A DNA stretch of 64,000 nucleotides from an uncultured Chlorobiota bacterium (GCA_947311255.1 CAMZKL010000016.1:35340-99339); one strand, 5' to 3'. Shown: positions 10,712 to 20,003, counted from the stretch's first letter. Translations and numbers: made by a program. Notes: generated from the sequence alone by a model not told the origin.

Positions 10712-12169
10712 TTATTTATTTTTCAAAATAAATTTATCATAAATAAGCAAACCTATAACAGTTGCTATTCCTATTGCACTGAAAATATACCATATTTGTG
10801 AGGGATTGTATGTATCCCATAAGTATTGAGTAAGTTCAATGCTAGAAAAATTCATTTGTTTAGCAGCTTCTTCAAAAAATTGATTTTGGGTGAAATTTTT
10901 GCTTATTTCAGGTATTTCTAATCCCCTTTCTGCAATTTCTATTTTTAGTAGTGAAGTTTTGTCTGATAAGTTCTGATAAACATTTCCCGATAAAAATCCT
11001 GTAAAGAAATTTCCTGCAGCAACCGGTAAAAATGAAGTTCCCATGTAAAGAGCTTCTTTTCCTTTTGGAGCAATTTTTCCAACATATTCAGTAAATTTTG
11101 GAGAACTTGCCATTTCGCCTATTGCAAAAATAAAAATTCCAAAAATTAAATAAAAAGGATTGTTTGTTGCAAATGTTAAACCTATTCCAATTGCATTAAT
11201 AATTATTCCTGTTATAATTGCATTTACAGATTTTAATTTCATAACAATTGTGGAAACAATGATTTGTAGTAGAACAATTAATCCTGCATCTAAATTAATT
11301 AGCATTTCAGGTGCAATATCATGCTGTTTTGTTCCTAAGAAACTTGCTAACCAGGGAGAAATCTTATGAATTGAATTGTACAAAGCAGAAGTATCAATCC
11401 ATTGGTTAATAAAATTAGGTAATGTGTAAAAAAGTTGGTTAAACATTGTCCAAAAACCAATCATTATAAATAAGAAAATTAACAGTTTTTTATCTTTTAG
11501 GGCAGTATAAATATTTGATAATGAGGTTTTTATGGTGTCAATAAGTTTGCTTTTGGATTTTTCTCTGTCTGGTTCTTTATAGAATAAAATAACAATAAGT
11601 AAGTTAATTACTAATGCAACAATTGACATATAAAAAACAAATCTCCATCCTGTATTGTTATTCATATGCCTAAGTTTTGAAGCAATAAAAGGGCCAATAA
11701 ATCCTCCAATATTAACAATCATATAAAAAATCCCGAAACCTATTGAAGAAGTTTCATCATCTGTAGTTTTAGCAATTGTTGCAGAAATTACAGGTTTAAA
11801 TAATGCTGCTCCTATTGCAACCCATAGGAAAGCGGCAAAAACTGAATAATATTCTGTAAAATAACTCATCATAAAATATCCTGAAGCATATATTGAATAT
11901 GCAACAATTAATATTTTTTTGTAGCCTATTTTATCCGCAATTGCACCTGTAATAACAGGCAAAAGATATAGTATTGCAGTAACAATTCCCATCATTAAGC
12001 CTTTTTGGCTTTGTGAGAATCCTAATGCCCCTGTATCTGTTGAGTTTGTAAGATATAATGCAAGCACTGTAAATAAACCATACCATGCAATACGCTCAAA
12101 CATCTCCATTGTGTTTGCTACCCAAAACACTTTAGGAAACTTTTTTATTATTTTTGAAAATTTGCCCAT
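10712..12169 (-). CDS. POT-family (proton-dependent oligopeptide) MFS transporter
   Basis: This 485-residue major facilitator protein has about 12-14 hydrophobic segments. The N-terminal ANTMEMFERIAWYGL segment is the ExxER-type motif used for proton coupling in POT/PTR transporters. GAIADKIGYKK (about residue 78) is the MFS loop 2-3 motif. It is predicted to import di- and tripeptides across the inner membrane with protons. It leads the minus-strand group POT-GNAT-GT2. A TATATTCG box on the minus strand (complement of 12188-12195) lies about 20 bases before the start and could be its promoter. Substrate specificity is not readable from sequence. Confidence 0.85.
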   Translation of the reverse strand: MGKFSKIIKKFPKVFWVANTMEMFERIAWYGLFTVLALYLTNSTDTGALGFSQSQKGLMMGIVTAILYLLPVITGAIADKIGYKKILIVAYSIYASGYFMMSYFTEYYSVFAAFLWVAIGAALFKPVISATIAKTTDDETSSIGFGIFYMIVNIGGFIGPFIASKLRHMNNNTGWRFVFYMSIVALVINLLIVILFYKEPDREKSKSKLIDTIKTSLSNIYTALKDKKLLIFLFIMIGFWTMFNQLFYTLPNFINQWIDTSALYNSIHKISPWLASFLGTKQHDIAPEMLINLDAGLIVLLQIIVSTIVMKLKSVNAIITGIIINAIGIGLTFATNNPFYLIFGIFIFAIGEMASSPKFTEYVGKIAPKGKEALYMGTSFLPVAAGNFFTGFLSGNVYQNLSDKTSLLKIEIAERGLEIPEISKNFTQNQFFEEAAKQMNFSSIELTQYLWDTYNPSQIWYIFSAIGIATVIGLLIYDKFILKNK

Positions 12170-12420
12170 ATTTAAATTTTTAAGATGCGAATATAATTAT
12201 ATAATTATAAAAAAATGGTTCTCCTAATCTTTTATGAAGAGTAATTGTTTATTTTCTAGATATTTTAATGATACAATTTATAATTATTCAATGATATAAT
12301 GCTTTTGAAATCCGCATTAAGTAAATGTTTTCAAGATTGTTTTTACATGGGTTTTAATTTGTTTTTTATATTTAGTTCATTCAATAATGTGAAAAATTCT
12401 AAAAGTTGAATTAGACATCA

Positions 12421-13113
12421 TCATATAATCCCTTCGTCAGCAAAGCTGTAATAGTCTGAATAAGAAACAATTACATGGTCAAGTAAAGAAACGTCAATAG
12501 TTTTGCAAGCGTCTTTTAATTTTTTTGTAATTGAAATGTCTGAATTGCTGGGTTTTGTATTGCCGGAAGGATGGTTATGGCAAACAATTATGCTTGATGC
12601 TGTTTTTTCAATTGCAGCTTTTAAAATTATTTTTATGTCAATTACTGTCCCTGAAACACCACCTGAGCTAATTTTTTTTATTTCCATAATTTTGTTTGCT
12701 CTGTTCATTAAAATCAACCAAAATTCTTCGTATGGTAAGTCGCCTAATTTATGTCCAAAAATTTGAAAAATGTCTTTGCTATTTCTAATCTTCTTTCTTT
12801 CAATTACTTCCGAGATTTTTCTTCTTTTCCCTATTTCAAGTGCAGCAATTATTGAAATTGCTTTTGCTTCACCAATTCCTTTAAATTTTTGCAGTTCATT
12901 AACATTTAGTTTTGCTAAGTTGTTAAGATTATTTTGGGTATCAGATAATATTCTTTTTGATAGTTCAACAGCAGATTCTTTTCTATTTCCTGAACCTATT
13001 AATATTGCAATTAATTCAGCATCGGATAAACTGTCTATTCCTTTATTTAAAAGTTTTTCTCTGGGTCTGTCGTCACTTGCCCAATTTTTTATTGAAGTTT
13101 TTTTATAGTGCAT
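12421..13113 (-). CDS. radC: RadC family JAB1/MPN-domain protein
   Basis: This 230-residue protein has the RadC architecture. An N-terminal helix-hairpin-helix region (about residues 20-95; LNKGIDSLSDAELIAILIGSG and LQKFKGIGEAKA) is followed by a JAB/MPN metalloprotease-like domain. That domain carries the zinc motif CHNHPSGNTKPSNSDI. The family is widely called a DNA repair protein, but its biochemical role is unsettled. The protein ends FADEGII, the normal RadC terminus, at two consecutive TGA codons (12418-12423). This makes it one of three genes in the window showing that TGA functions as a stop here. It is flanked by non-coding AT-rich stretches. Confidence 0.92.
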   Translation of the reverse strand: MHYKKTSIKNWASDDRPREKLLNKGIDSLSDAELIAILIGSGNRKESAVELSKRILSDTQNNLNNLAKLNVNELQKFKGIGEAKAISIIAALEIGKRRKISEVIERKKIRNSKDIFQIFGHKLGDLPYEEFWLILMNRANKIMEIKKISSGGVSGTVIDIKIILKAAIEKTASSIIVCHNHPSGNTKPSNSDISITKKLKDACKTIDVSLLDHVIVSYSDYYSFADEGII

Positions 13114-13174
13114 TAAATGATTTAATAAATTGTAAATATTCTTAATTTGTAAGGTGCAGGTTTATAGTATGTTA

Positions 13175-13376
13175 TATGTTTGTGGTAAATATATTTAATA
13201 TTTTATAAGTTTTTTTATGGAATAAATGCATAATTATCATCTCATAGTCAAACAAACATAATTAAACAATTAACAAAAGATTTATGAGATTTAATTAACC
13301 TAAACCTAAAACTTATTAATCTAAATTAACAAACAAGGAAAACTGAAAAACTACTCTTAATTGAGTAGTTTTTTTT
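13175..13376 (+). ncRNA. Candidate small RNA or untranslated transcript ending at a hairpin terminator
   Basis: A plus-strand TATGTTTG box (13175-13182) is followed by about 190 bases without a useful ORF, and then by a perfect 8-bp hairpin with a T run at 13349-13376. Inside it, ATCTCATA (13239-13246) can pair with TATGAGAT (13283-13290). No plus-strand gene explains the terminator on this strand. However, the same hairpin can serve the minus-strand gene ending at 13375, so this remains a weak call. Confidence 0.25.
13349..13376. terminator. Bidirectional intrinsic terminator
   Basis: The arms AACTACTC (13349-13356) and GAGTAGTT (13363-13370) are perfectly complementary around a TTAATT loop. 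Six T follow on the plus strand, and A5 precedes on the other side, giving a U tract on the minus strand. On the minus strand it directly follows the TAA of the SpoIIE remnant gene. Confidence 0.8.
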
Positions 13377-13936
13377 ATATTTTTATTCTCATAACTAATA
13401 CATCATTAACTTGTATAGTGTTTTTTTTCCATTTATCAAATTCTTTTTTTACTTTTATGCCTACAATATAATCGGATATTTGCATAGTTTTTATTGAATA
13501 TTTATAAGCATTTTTATAATCTTCTTTTTTCCAAAAAATTTCAGAAAATCTTTGATATGCAATTGCAGTATATTTTATTTTATGAGTTTTTAAAGATTCT
13601 TTTTCAATTTCGTTACAATAAAATAAACTTGAATCATATTTGAATTCTTTGTAGTAAGAGCGACTTATAATATCTAAAAAACTAAGTTTCTTCAATGTTT
13701 TATTTATTTTTTCAGAAAATGTTATTCCTATTTTAGCATACGATATGGCTTCGAGGTAATTTTTTTTGTTATTATTTTTTTAAAATATCTAAAAGTAAGT
13801 TTGTTTTTATGTCGTAATTTGTGGAATTATTGTAAGAATTTATCAATGAATCAATTTTATATTCTTGCGAAAAACTTATTAGAAAATTTAATAAGATATA
13901 ATAACTTGTTAATATTATTTTAAAAGTAAAATTCAT
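13375..13936 (-). pseudogene. Decayed TPR-SpoIIE-type sensor: frameshifted and internally deleted
   Basis: From ATG at 13936 the frame encodes a signal peptide (FLISFSQ) and a TPR start (KIDSLINSYNN), then stops at TAA TAA after an A7 run (13774-13780 region). Removing one A restores a frame that continues as NYLEAISYAKIGITFSEKINK and then joins the 106-codon ORF ending at 13375, with further TPR-like helices. Its last 22 residues (KWKKNTIQVNDVLVMRIKI at the end) align with the very C-terminus of the SpoIIE phosphatase at 56566 (NWKANSLQIDDILILGFKI). The gene therefore keeps the N-terminal TPR region and the final SpoIIE strand but lacks the transmembrane, coiled-coil and catalytic parts. It lies 16 bp after the GH13 gene, on the same strand. 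The frameshift alone could be a homopolymer error, but the missing middle could not. Confidence 0.7.
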
Positions 13937-13952
13937 TTGAGAAATTATGAAG

Positions 13953-15785
13953 TTATTTTTTAAGTTGAATAATTAATGATGATTTTTTATCTATAGTAAT
14001 TTTATCAAGATTATAAATCTTTTCTGAAATTATATCTTTTCCACTTGAATAGCCTTTCAAAATTTCATTAAAACGTTTGCAGTCAACAGTTCTTTCTTCT
14101 AAATTATTATTGTTAAGTAAAATCATAACTGCCTTATTTTCGATATATCTAAAATATACATATACATTATTTTCAGGAACAAAATGTAGAAATTTACCTT
14201 TTGTAATAGCTTCATTTGTTTTTCTAAAATCTGCAATTTTTTTTATGTAATTGTAAATTTCGTTTTGTTCTTTTGTTCTTCCTTCTTTTGTGAAAGCGTT
14301 AATTTTATCATTTTTCCATCCTCCCGGAAAATCTGTTCTTATGTGTCCGTGCCCTTTATGTTCATGCCCAGTTGTAAGAATTTCTGTTCCGTAATAAATC
14401 ATTGGAATACCTCTGCAAGTTAATAAAAAGGCTAAACCCATTTTCAACTTGTTAATATCTTCTCCCACGGAAGTGAAATACCTGTCTAAATCATGGTTGT
14501 CTAAAAAGATTAGATTATTTCCTGCATTTTTATATAAAAAATCTTGTGCAAGAATGTAGTATATTGAAGATAAACCTTCTGTCCAACTGTCACTTTGGTT
14601 AAAGGCATCTCTGCTTGCATAATAAAGAGGAAAGTCTGTTGTTGAATTAAGGTTTGAATTATAATTGCCGGAAATAGGGCTATTTCCACTGAAATATGCA
14701 GTGAAGGCAGGTTTTTGCAACCAAGTTTCTCCTAACAAAGTGAAATCGGGGTATTCCTCATGTACTTTTTTTGCCCAGTCAGCCATAAAGTCTTTAAAAG
14801 GGTAGGGCTGTGTGTCCATTCTAATTCCGTCTAAATCTGCAAATTCAATCCACCATAAGCTGTTTTGTATCAGGTAGTTTGCAAGAAAAGGGTTGTGTTG
14901 GTTTAAATCAGGCATATGTTCGTCGAACCAACCTTGTGTCATTCTTTTTCTATCGTTTTTTGATGCGTGAATATCAGAAATTGTACTTCCTCTAAAATTT
15001 GAACGATAATCCGGATTTGTATTTGCCCAATTTTTCGTTGGTAAATCTTTCATCCACCAGTGGTTTATACTGCAATGATTAAATATCATATCCATTATCA
15101 ACTTCATGTCTTTTTTATGAAGTTCATCTGCAAGTTTTTTGTAATCTTGGTTTGTGCCGAAACGTGGGTCTGTTTTATAAAAATTTGTTATTGCATAGCC
15201 ATGATAAGAATATTTAGGATTATTGTTCTCTATTGTTGGATTTAGCCATAGTGCTGTTATTCCCAAGTTTTTTATGTAATCTAAATTGTTTATAACTCCT
15301 TCAATATCACCACCATGTCTGCCGTTTGGGTCTTCTCTGTTTGTTTTTTCAAGAATCCCGACAGCTGTGTCATTTTTAGTGTTTCCATTTGCAAATCTGT
15401 CCGGCATTAATAAATAAATGAAATCGGCACTTGAAAAACCTCTTTTTTTGTTTGATTTTTTTTTCAGCTCATATTTGTGTTTTGTAAGAATTTTACCGTT
15501 TGTAAAAATTATGTCAAAAGTACCAGGTTTAGCATCTTTATTTATTTTAATGTCCACAAATAAATAATTTGGATTGTCAACTCTATTAACTTTTAGAAGT
15601 TTAACTTTATCAGAAATTATTTGCACTTTTGAATCTGTAATTTTTTTGCCGTGAATAAGTAATTGCAAATTTGGATTTTTCATTTTTACCCACCAATTTG
15701 GCGGTTCAATTTGTTGTATGTAGTTTTCTTGGGCAGAAATAGAAACAGATGCAAATAAAATTATTAAAAATATCAGTTTCTTCAT
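13953..15785 (-). CDS. Secreted GH13 alpha-amylase (neopullulanase/cyclomaltodextrinase type)
   Basis: This 610-residue protein has a Sec signal peptide (residues 1-19, ending SISAQ) and no lipobox or T9SS tail, so it is probably periplasmic like SusA. An N-terminal beta-sandwich (about 25-115) precedes the (beta/alpha)8 catalytic domain. The GH13 triad is present: nucleophile Asp324 (GIRMDTQ), acid/base Glu353 (LLGETW) and Asp432 (LDNHDLD). Asn/His of region I lie in MDMIFNHC. It should hydrolyse alpha-1,4-glucan oligosaccharides from starch or glycogen. No SusCD pair sits beside it. The broken SpoIIE remnant follows it 16 bp downstream, and MerR lies upstream. Confidence 0.9.
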   Translation of the reverse strand: MKKLIFLIILFASVSISAQENYIQQIEPPNWWVKMKNPNLQLLIHGKKITDSKVQIISDKVKLLKVNRVDNPNYLFVDIKINKDAKPGTFDIIFTNGKILTKHKYELKKKSNKKRGFSSADFIYLLMPDRFANGNTKNDTAVGILEKTNREDPNGRHGGDIEGVINNLDYIKNLGITALWLNPTIENNNPKYSYHGYAITNFYKTDPRFGTNQDYKKLADELHKKDMKLIMDMIFNHCSINHWWMKDLPTKNWANTNPDYRSNFRGSTISDIHASKNDRKRMTQGWFDEHMPDLNQHNPFLANYLIQNSLWWIEFADLDGIRMDTQPYPFKDFMADWAKKVHEEYPDFTLLGETWLQKPAFTAYFSGNSPISGNYNSNLNSTTDFPLYYASRDAFNQSDSWTEGLSSIYYILAQDFLYKNAGNNLIFLDNHDLDRYFTSVGEDINKLKMGLAFLLTCRGIPMIYYGTEILTTGHEHKGHGHIRTDFPGGWKNDKINAFTKEGRTKEQNEIYNYIKKIADFRKTNEAITKGKFLHFVPENNVYVYFRYIENKAVMILLNNNNLEERTVDCKRFNEILKGYSSGKDIISEKIYNLDKITIDKKSSLIIQLKK

Positions 15786-15841
15786 TTTATGTGTTTTTAT
15801 AGAAAGATTAATTGTTTTTAAAGTAGTTGAAATATTAAGTA

Positions 15842-16162
15842 TTAAACTAAATCTCTAATTTCAATGAGCATTGATTTAATGTTTTTTAGTTTTTTAATAA
15901 CTTCAAAATTTTGAATAGTAGAGTTTTTATTTTCTTTAAGTTTTAGCTTAGCCCCTTCTAGAGTTAATCTTTTTTCTTTTACAAGGTGGTAAATTAAATG
16001 TAAGTTGTTAACATCTTCCAGAGTGAATAGTCTGTTTCCTTTTTTGTTTCTTTTTGGTTTTAAAATACTGAATTCATTTTCCCAATATCTTATAAGAGAA
16101 ACGTTTACATTGAACATTTCAGCAATCTCGCCAATTGTGTAGTATAATTTTGTTAATTTCAT
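15842..16162 (-). CDS. MerR-family transcriptional regulator
   Basis: This 106-residue protein consists almost wholly of a winged-helix MerR DNA-binding domain. YYTIGEIAEMFNVNVSLIRYWE (residues about 7-28) is the helix-turn-helix. KPKRNKKGNRLFTLEDVNNL is the wing and start of the second helix pair. The short C-terminal tail (about residues 75-106) is a helix suitable for dimerisation and carries no cysteine-rich effector site. Short MerR proteins of this type are common in Bacteroidota next to housekeeping genes. The target is unknown. It sits 56 bp upstream of the amylase gene on the same strand. Confidence 0.85.
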   Translation of the reverse strand: MKLTKLYYTIGEIAEMFNVNVSLIRYWENEFSILKPKRNKKGNRLFTLEDVNNLHLIYHLVKEKRLTLEGAKLKLKENKNSTIQNFEVIKKLKNIKSMLIEIRDLV

Positions 16163-16267
16163 TATAAGATTATTTTAATTTTTATATTACAAAATTATTG
16201 AAATATACAGGAAATAATTCAACATTATTTTTTTACAAATTTATTTAAATTTTTTTAAGAATAAAAA

Positions 16268-16945
16268 TTAGTCATCTAATAAATCCGGTCTTAGTTTTTG
16301 AGTTTTTTCTTCTGCTTGTTGCATTTTCCAATTATCAATTTTTTTAAAGTTACCTGAAAGTAAAACATCGGGAACTTTAAGTCCTTTATATTCAGAAGGT
16401 CTTGTATAAACAGGAGGTGCTAATAGATTGTCTTGAAAAGAATCTGAGAGGGCAGATGTTTCATCAGAAATTGCACCAGGAATTAATCTTACAATACTGT
16501 CAATAATTACTGCTGCTGCCAACTCACCACCTGTTAGCACATAATCTCCAATAGAAATTTCTTTTGTAATGTATTGATCTCTAATTCTTTGGTCAATTCC
16601 TTTATAATGTCCGCAGAGTATTAAGATATTTTTAAAAGATGAAAATTTATTTGCAGTTTTCTGGTTAAATTTTTCTCCATCAGGCGAAGTGTAAATTATT
16701 TCATCATAATTTCTTTGAGATTTTAAATATGAAATTGCATTATCAACAGGTTCAATCATCATAACCATTCCAGCTTCGCCACCAAACGCATAATCGTCAA
16801 CTTTTTTGTGTTTGTCTGTTGTAAAGTTTCTTAAATTATGTATATGTATTTCTGCGAGTCCTTTTTCTTGCACTCTTTTTACAATTGAATGTTGCAGAGG
16901 GCTATCTAATAATTCCGGGAGGACTGTTAATATATCTATTCGCAT
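16268..16945 (-). CDS. trmD: tRNA (guanine37-N1)-methyltransferase
   Basis: This 225-residue SPOUT methyltransferase uses SAM to methylate G37 of tRNAs next to the anticodon, which prevents frameshifting. It begins [16 protein letters not shown], the family start, and carries the knot region [13 protein letters not shown] (about residues 117-129) and [18 protein letters not shown] (about 135-152). The C-terminal [12 protein letters not shown] segment is also typical. Length is normal. A TATATTTG box on the minus strand (complement of 16984-16991) lies about 40 bases upstream. No rimM or rplS neighbours are present, unlike the classical trmD operon, which is usual in Bacteroidota. Confidence 0.95.
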   Translation of the reverse strand: MRIDILTVLPELLDSPLQHSIVKRVQEKGLAEIHIHNLRNFTTDKHKKVDDYAFGGEAGMVMMIEPVDNAISYLKSQRNYDEIIYTSPDGEKFNQKTANKFSSFKNILILCGHYKGIDQRIRDQYITKEISIGDYVLTGGELAAAVIIDSIVRLIPGAISDETSALSDSFQDNLLAPPVYTRPSEYKGLKVPDVLLSGNFKKIDNWKMQQAEEKTQKLRPDLLDD

Positions 16946-16983
16946 TTTTGCTGTTTTAAAAAATGTTAAGTTTCAAATTTCGT

Positions 16984-16991
16984 CAAATATA
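16984..16991 (-). promoter_or_regulatory. Possible -7 box for trmD
   Basis: The minus strand reads TATATTTG followed by AC, matching TAnnTTTG, 39-46 bases upstream of the trmD ATG. No clear -33 partner is seen. Confidence 0.35.
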
Positions 16992-17007
16992 TGCTTTGCA
17001 ATTAAAT

Positions 17008-17946
17008 TTATCCGTAATAATGTTGCAATATAGCCCCAATTTCCATAAAATATGCTATTCCAACATGAATAATTATTCCTCCAAAAATATTTCTTTTTGC
17101 TAATGCGTGAACACCCAAAATAAAACCGCCAAAAAAAGAACTAATTGCTTCGCCGGCAGGTTTTCCAAAATGAATAATTACATATGCTGCTGCCATTGGG
17201 AGCACTGCTTCTCTTCCCAAAACTCTTGACATCCCAATAACTAATGCTCCTCTGAACATAAGCTCTACACTAATGAAATCTGTTCCGTATGCAAGTTCAA
17301 AAATGCCAATTGTTTGTAATTGACTTAATCCAAATACAGGATCTCTATTCCAAAATTTATATTGAGGATAAGATTGCTGAAAATCAGCTTGAAAAGATGC
17401 TAATGCAATTAATGGAATCATAAGTATTAACATTAAAAGGAAAGGTCTGTAATTCATACCTTTGTATCTTAATCCATATAAATGTTTATCTTTTTTATCG
17501 TAATATGATTTAACTGCAAAGAAAATAATTAAAAAAGGAATAATTCTTTTAAGTTCTTCCATTATTCTTATAGAAAAAAATCTTTCTCCTCCTTTAAATT
17601 GTGTAAAGTCAAAAAATGAACGATATTGCCAAAAAGCTATAAAAACACCAAATGTTCCAAAAAAGATTAAACTTTTTACCCAAAACTCTGTTTGTTTTAG
17701 TTTGTGTTGTTGTTTTTTTATGAAAAGTACAGGAATTATTACTGCATAATAAGGTGTTATGTAAAATAATGGATAAGCCCAAAAACCACTTAACTTTCCA
17801 TAGTTTTTGTCAACATAGCTATCTTCAAAGTCATATTTGTAGTTAAGGTATAGTGCGATAGCAAGAAAAAGAAAAGTATATAAATAAGCATAAATATTAA
17901 AATCTTTTTTCAGGAAATCTCTTATTTCTATAATAATTTCTTTCAT
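17008..17946 (-). CDS. CPBP-family intramembrane glutamic endopeptidase-like protein
   Basis: This 312-residue protein has about 7-8 hydrophobic segments. Its C-terminal half matches the CPBP/Abi (Rce1-like) domain: VELMFRG at residues 227-233, His259 in IIHFGKPAGE, and FFGGFILG at about 271-278. The canonical first motif is EExxxR, and here the first Glu is Val227, leaving only Glu228 and Arg232. It may therefore be an altered or inactive protease, or belong to a Bacteroidota subgroup using the single Glu. CPBP proteins process prenylated or membrane substrates or act in immunity and maturation, and the role here is unknown. It is divergently oriented from rho. Confidence 0.75.
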   Translation of the reverse strand: MKEIIIEIRDFLKKDFNIYAYLYTFLFLAIALYLNYKYDFEDSYVDKNYGKLSGFWAYPLFYITPYYAVIIPVLFIKKQQHKLKQTEFWVKSLIFFGTFGVFIAFWQYRSFFDFTQFKGGERFFSIRIMEELKRIIPFLIIFFAVKSYYDKKDKHLYGLRYKGMNYRPFLLMLILMIPLIALASFQADFQQSYPQYKFWNRDPVFGLSQLQTIGIFELAYGTDFISVELMFRGALVIGMSRVLGREAVLPMAAAYVIIHFGKPAGEAISSFFGGFILGVHALAKRNIFGGIIIHVGIAYFMEIGAILQHYYG

Positions 17947-18035
17947 TTTTAGTTCAGTTTTTAAAGAATTGCCGAAAATAGATAAAAAAAACTAAAATAT
18001 TTTTTTCATTTCAAACTTTATCATTATACTTGCAA

Positions 18036-18043
18036 TATATTTG
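18036..18043 (+). promoter_or_regulatory. Possible -7 box for rho
   Basis: TATATTTG matches the Bacteroidota -7 consensus. A TATACTTG variant lies 11 bases upstream (18025-18032). No TTTG box at the right spacing is clear. Confidence 0.35.
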
Positions 18044-18104
18044 AAACGAATTTCAGTTTCATCCTGAATTTAATCACTTAATCATATTTAAAGAATTGAA
18101 TACA

Positions 18105-18119
18105 TACGATAATATCGTA
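18105..18119. promoter_or_regulatory. Perfect palindrome in the rho leader
   Basis: TACGATA (18105-18111), a central A, and TATCGTA (18113-18119) form a perfect 7+1+7 inverted repeat 141 bases before the rho start. It could be a repressor site or a small leader hairpin. Confidence 0.4.
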
Positions 18120-18260
18120 ATTTCAATATTTATATATTCTTCAAACTATATTCTATAAAAAAATATCCAAGTTGAAAATTGATATACAAACTACTATATA
18201 ATAAATCTACAATAAATATATATTACTAAGAAAACTAATTAAATAATTAAAAAAATATAA

Positions 18261-20003
18261 ATGTACGACATTTTAGAACTTCAAAAAATGAAGGTTCTTG
18301 ACTTGCGTGAAATAGCAAAAGGACTTGACATTAAAAAAATTGACAAATTTAAAAAACAAGACTTGATTTATGAAATCTTAGATCAAGCCGCAATTAAAGG
18401 GAATCAACCCTCTGCTAAAAAAAATGAAGAAAGAAAAACTAATACTAGAAAGCCTGTAAAACCAAAAAAACAGCCGCAGAAAGTAAATAAAAGTTTTCAG
18501 AAAAAAGAGAACATAACAGAACATAAAAAAAATCTTAAGATTGAAAAAACTTCTGAAAAAAAAACACCAATTAAGCAGAAACTTCTTGATAATAAAAAAG
18601 AAGTAAAAACTTCATCTCCTATCCAACAAAAACAAAGGAAACCTGTAGAAAGGCGAACTGATGAGAAAAAAACGGAGAATAAACAACACGAAAAGAAAAA
18701 AGAACACAAAACTTTTGAAAAAAAACAAGATAATAAACCTGAGAATAAATTTCAAGATAAAAAAAACGAAAATAAGCCAGAAAACAGGCATGTTAAGAAA
18801 GATAATAATGCAAATCAAAATAATAAGCATAAAAAACATCCAGACAATAATAGAAACAAAAGTTTTAATCCAAAACACGAGTTTGATGCAATTATTCAAA
18901 GTTCAGGTGTTTTAGAAATTATGCCTGACGGATATGGCTTTTTAAGATCGGCAGACTATAATTATTTTAATTCACCTGACGATATTTATGTTTCGCAATC
19001 CCAAATTAAACTTTTTGGTTTAAAAACAGGAGATACTGTAAAAGGTCAAATAAGACCTCCAAAAGACAGCGAAAAATATTTCCCTCTTATAAAAGTTGAC
19101 GGTATAAACGGAAGAAAACCAGAGAATATTAGAGATAGAATTCATTTTAAACACCTTACACCACTTTTCCCAGATGAAAAGTTTAATATAACAGCTAATA
19201 AACCTTCACTCTCAGCTAGAGTAATAGATTTATTCTCACCTATAGGAAAAGGGCAAAGAGGATTAATTGTTGCTCAACCAAAAACAGGAAAAACTGTTTT
19301 GCTTAAAGAAATTGCAAATGCAATTGCTAATAATCATCCTGAGGTATATATGATTGTTCTACTTATAGATGAACGTCCAGAGGAGGTTACAGACATGGAG
19401 CGAAGTGTAAATGCAGAAGTTGTTGCTTCAACCTTTGATGAACCGGCAGACAGGCATGTGAAAGTTTCTGAAATGGTAATTCACAAAGCAAAAAGATTAG
19501 TGGAATCCGGACATGATGTTGTTATTCTTTTAGACTCAATTACCAGATTAGCAAGAGCATACAATACTGTCTCTCCATCTTCCGGGAAAGTTCTATCGGG
19601 TGGGGTAGAAGCAAGTGCATTGCATAAACCTAAAAGATTTTTTGGGGCAGCCAGAAATATTGAAAATGGAGGTTCTTTAACAATTATTGCAACTGCTTTG
19701 ATTGATACAGGTTCAAAAATGGATGAAGTTATTTTTGAAGAATTTAAAGGAACAGGAAATATGGAACTTCAATTAGACCGAAATTTATCAAATAAAAGAA
19801 TATATCCTGCTGTTAATATTACAGCTTCAGGTACAAGAAGAGAAGATCTTTTATTTGGAAAAGATTTACTTAGTAAAATGTATATTCTAAGAAAATATTT
19901 AGCAGATATGAACCCTGTTGAAGCTATGGAATTTATGAAAGAAAGATTAATGAGAACTAGAAGCAATGAAGAGTTTATTATTTCAATGACTTCTGGAGAT
20001 TAA
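18261..20003 (+). CDS. rho: Transcription termination factor Rho with long charged insertion
   Basis: This 580-residue protein is an ATP-dependent RNA helicase that terminates transcription. The Rho N-terminal helix bundle ([19 protein letters not shown]) is followed by a low-complexity Lys/Asn/Glu/Gln tract at about residues 45-210. Then come the RNA-binding OSB-fold domain ([15 protein letters not shown]) and the ATPase core. Walker A is QPKTGKT (about 339-345), and [15 protein letters not shown] and [14 protein letters not shown] (Walker B region) follow. The insertion makes it longer than the 419-residue E. coli protein. Such intrinsically disordered insertions are typical of Bacteroidota Rho, and in Bacteroides thetaiotaomicron the region has been reported to drive phase separation. 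A strong terminator follows, so it is probably monocistronic. Confidence 0.97.
   Translation: MYDILELQKMKVLDLREIAKGLDIKKIDKFKKQDLIYEILDQAAIKGNQPSAKKNEERKTNTRKPVKPKKQPQKVNKSFQKKENITEHKKNLKIEKTSEKKTPIKQKLLDNKKEVKTSSPIQQKQRKPVERRTDEKKTENKQHEKKKEHKTFEKKQDNKPENKFQDKKNENKPENRHVKKDNNANQNNKHKKHPDNNRNKSFNPKHEFDAIIQSSGVLEIMPDGYGFLRSADYNYFNSPDDIYVSQSQIKLFGLKTGDTVKGQIRPPKDSEKYFPLIKVDGINGRKPENIRDRIHFKHLTPLFPDEKFNITANKPSLSARVIDLFSPIGKGQRGLIVAQPKTGKTVLLKEIANAIANNHPEVYMIVLLIDERPEEVTDMERSVNAEVVASTFDEPADRHVKVSEMVIHKAKRLVESGHDVVILLDSITRLARAYNTVSPSSGKVLSGGVEASALHKPKRFFGAARNIENGGSLTIIATALIDTGSKMDEVIFEEFKGTGNMELQLDRNLSNKRIYPAVNITASGTRREDLLFGKDLLSKMYILRKYLADMNPVEAMEFMKERLMRTRSNEEFIISMTSGD

Larger units (their letters stand above)
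17947..18260. other. Divergent intergenic region upstream of rho
   Basis: This 314-bp AT-rich region holds a plus-strand TATATTTG box (18036-18043), which would give rho a leader of about 210 bases, and a perfect 15-bp palindrome (18105-18119). TGAAAC (18042-18047) can also pair with GTTTCA (18056-18061). No ORF or RNA gene is recognised. Confidence 0.5.

Noticed and set aside
13756-13795. Programmed -1 ribosomal frameshift at the A7 run
   Set aside because: The -1 frame after the run meets a TAG soon (near 13729) and does not encode the TPR continuation. The continuing frame needs a +1 shift, so a one-base indel or sequencing error is simpler.
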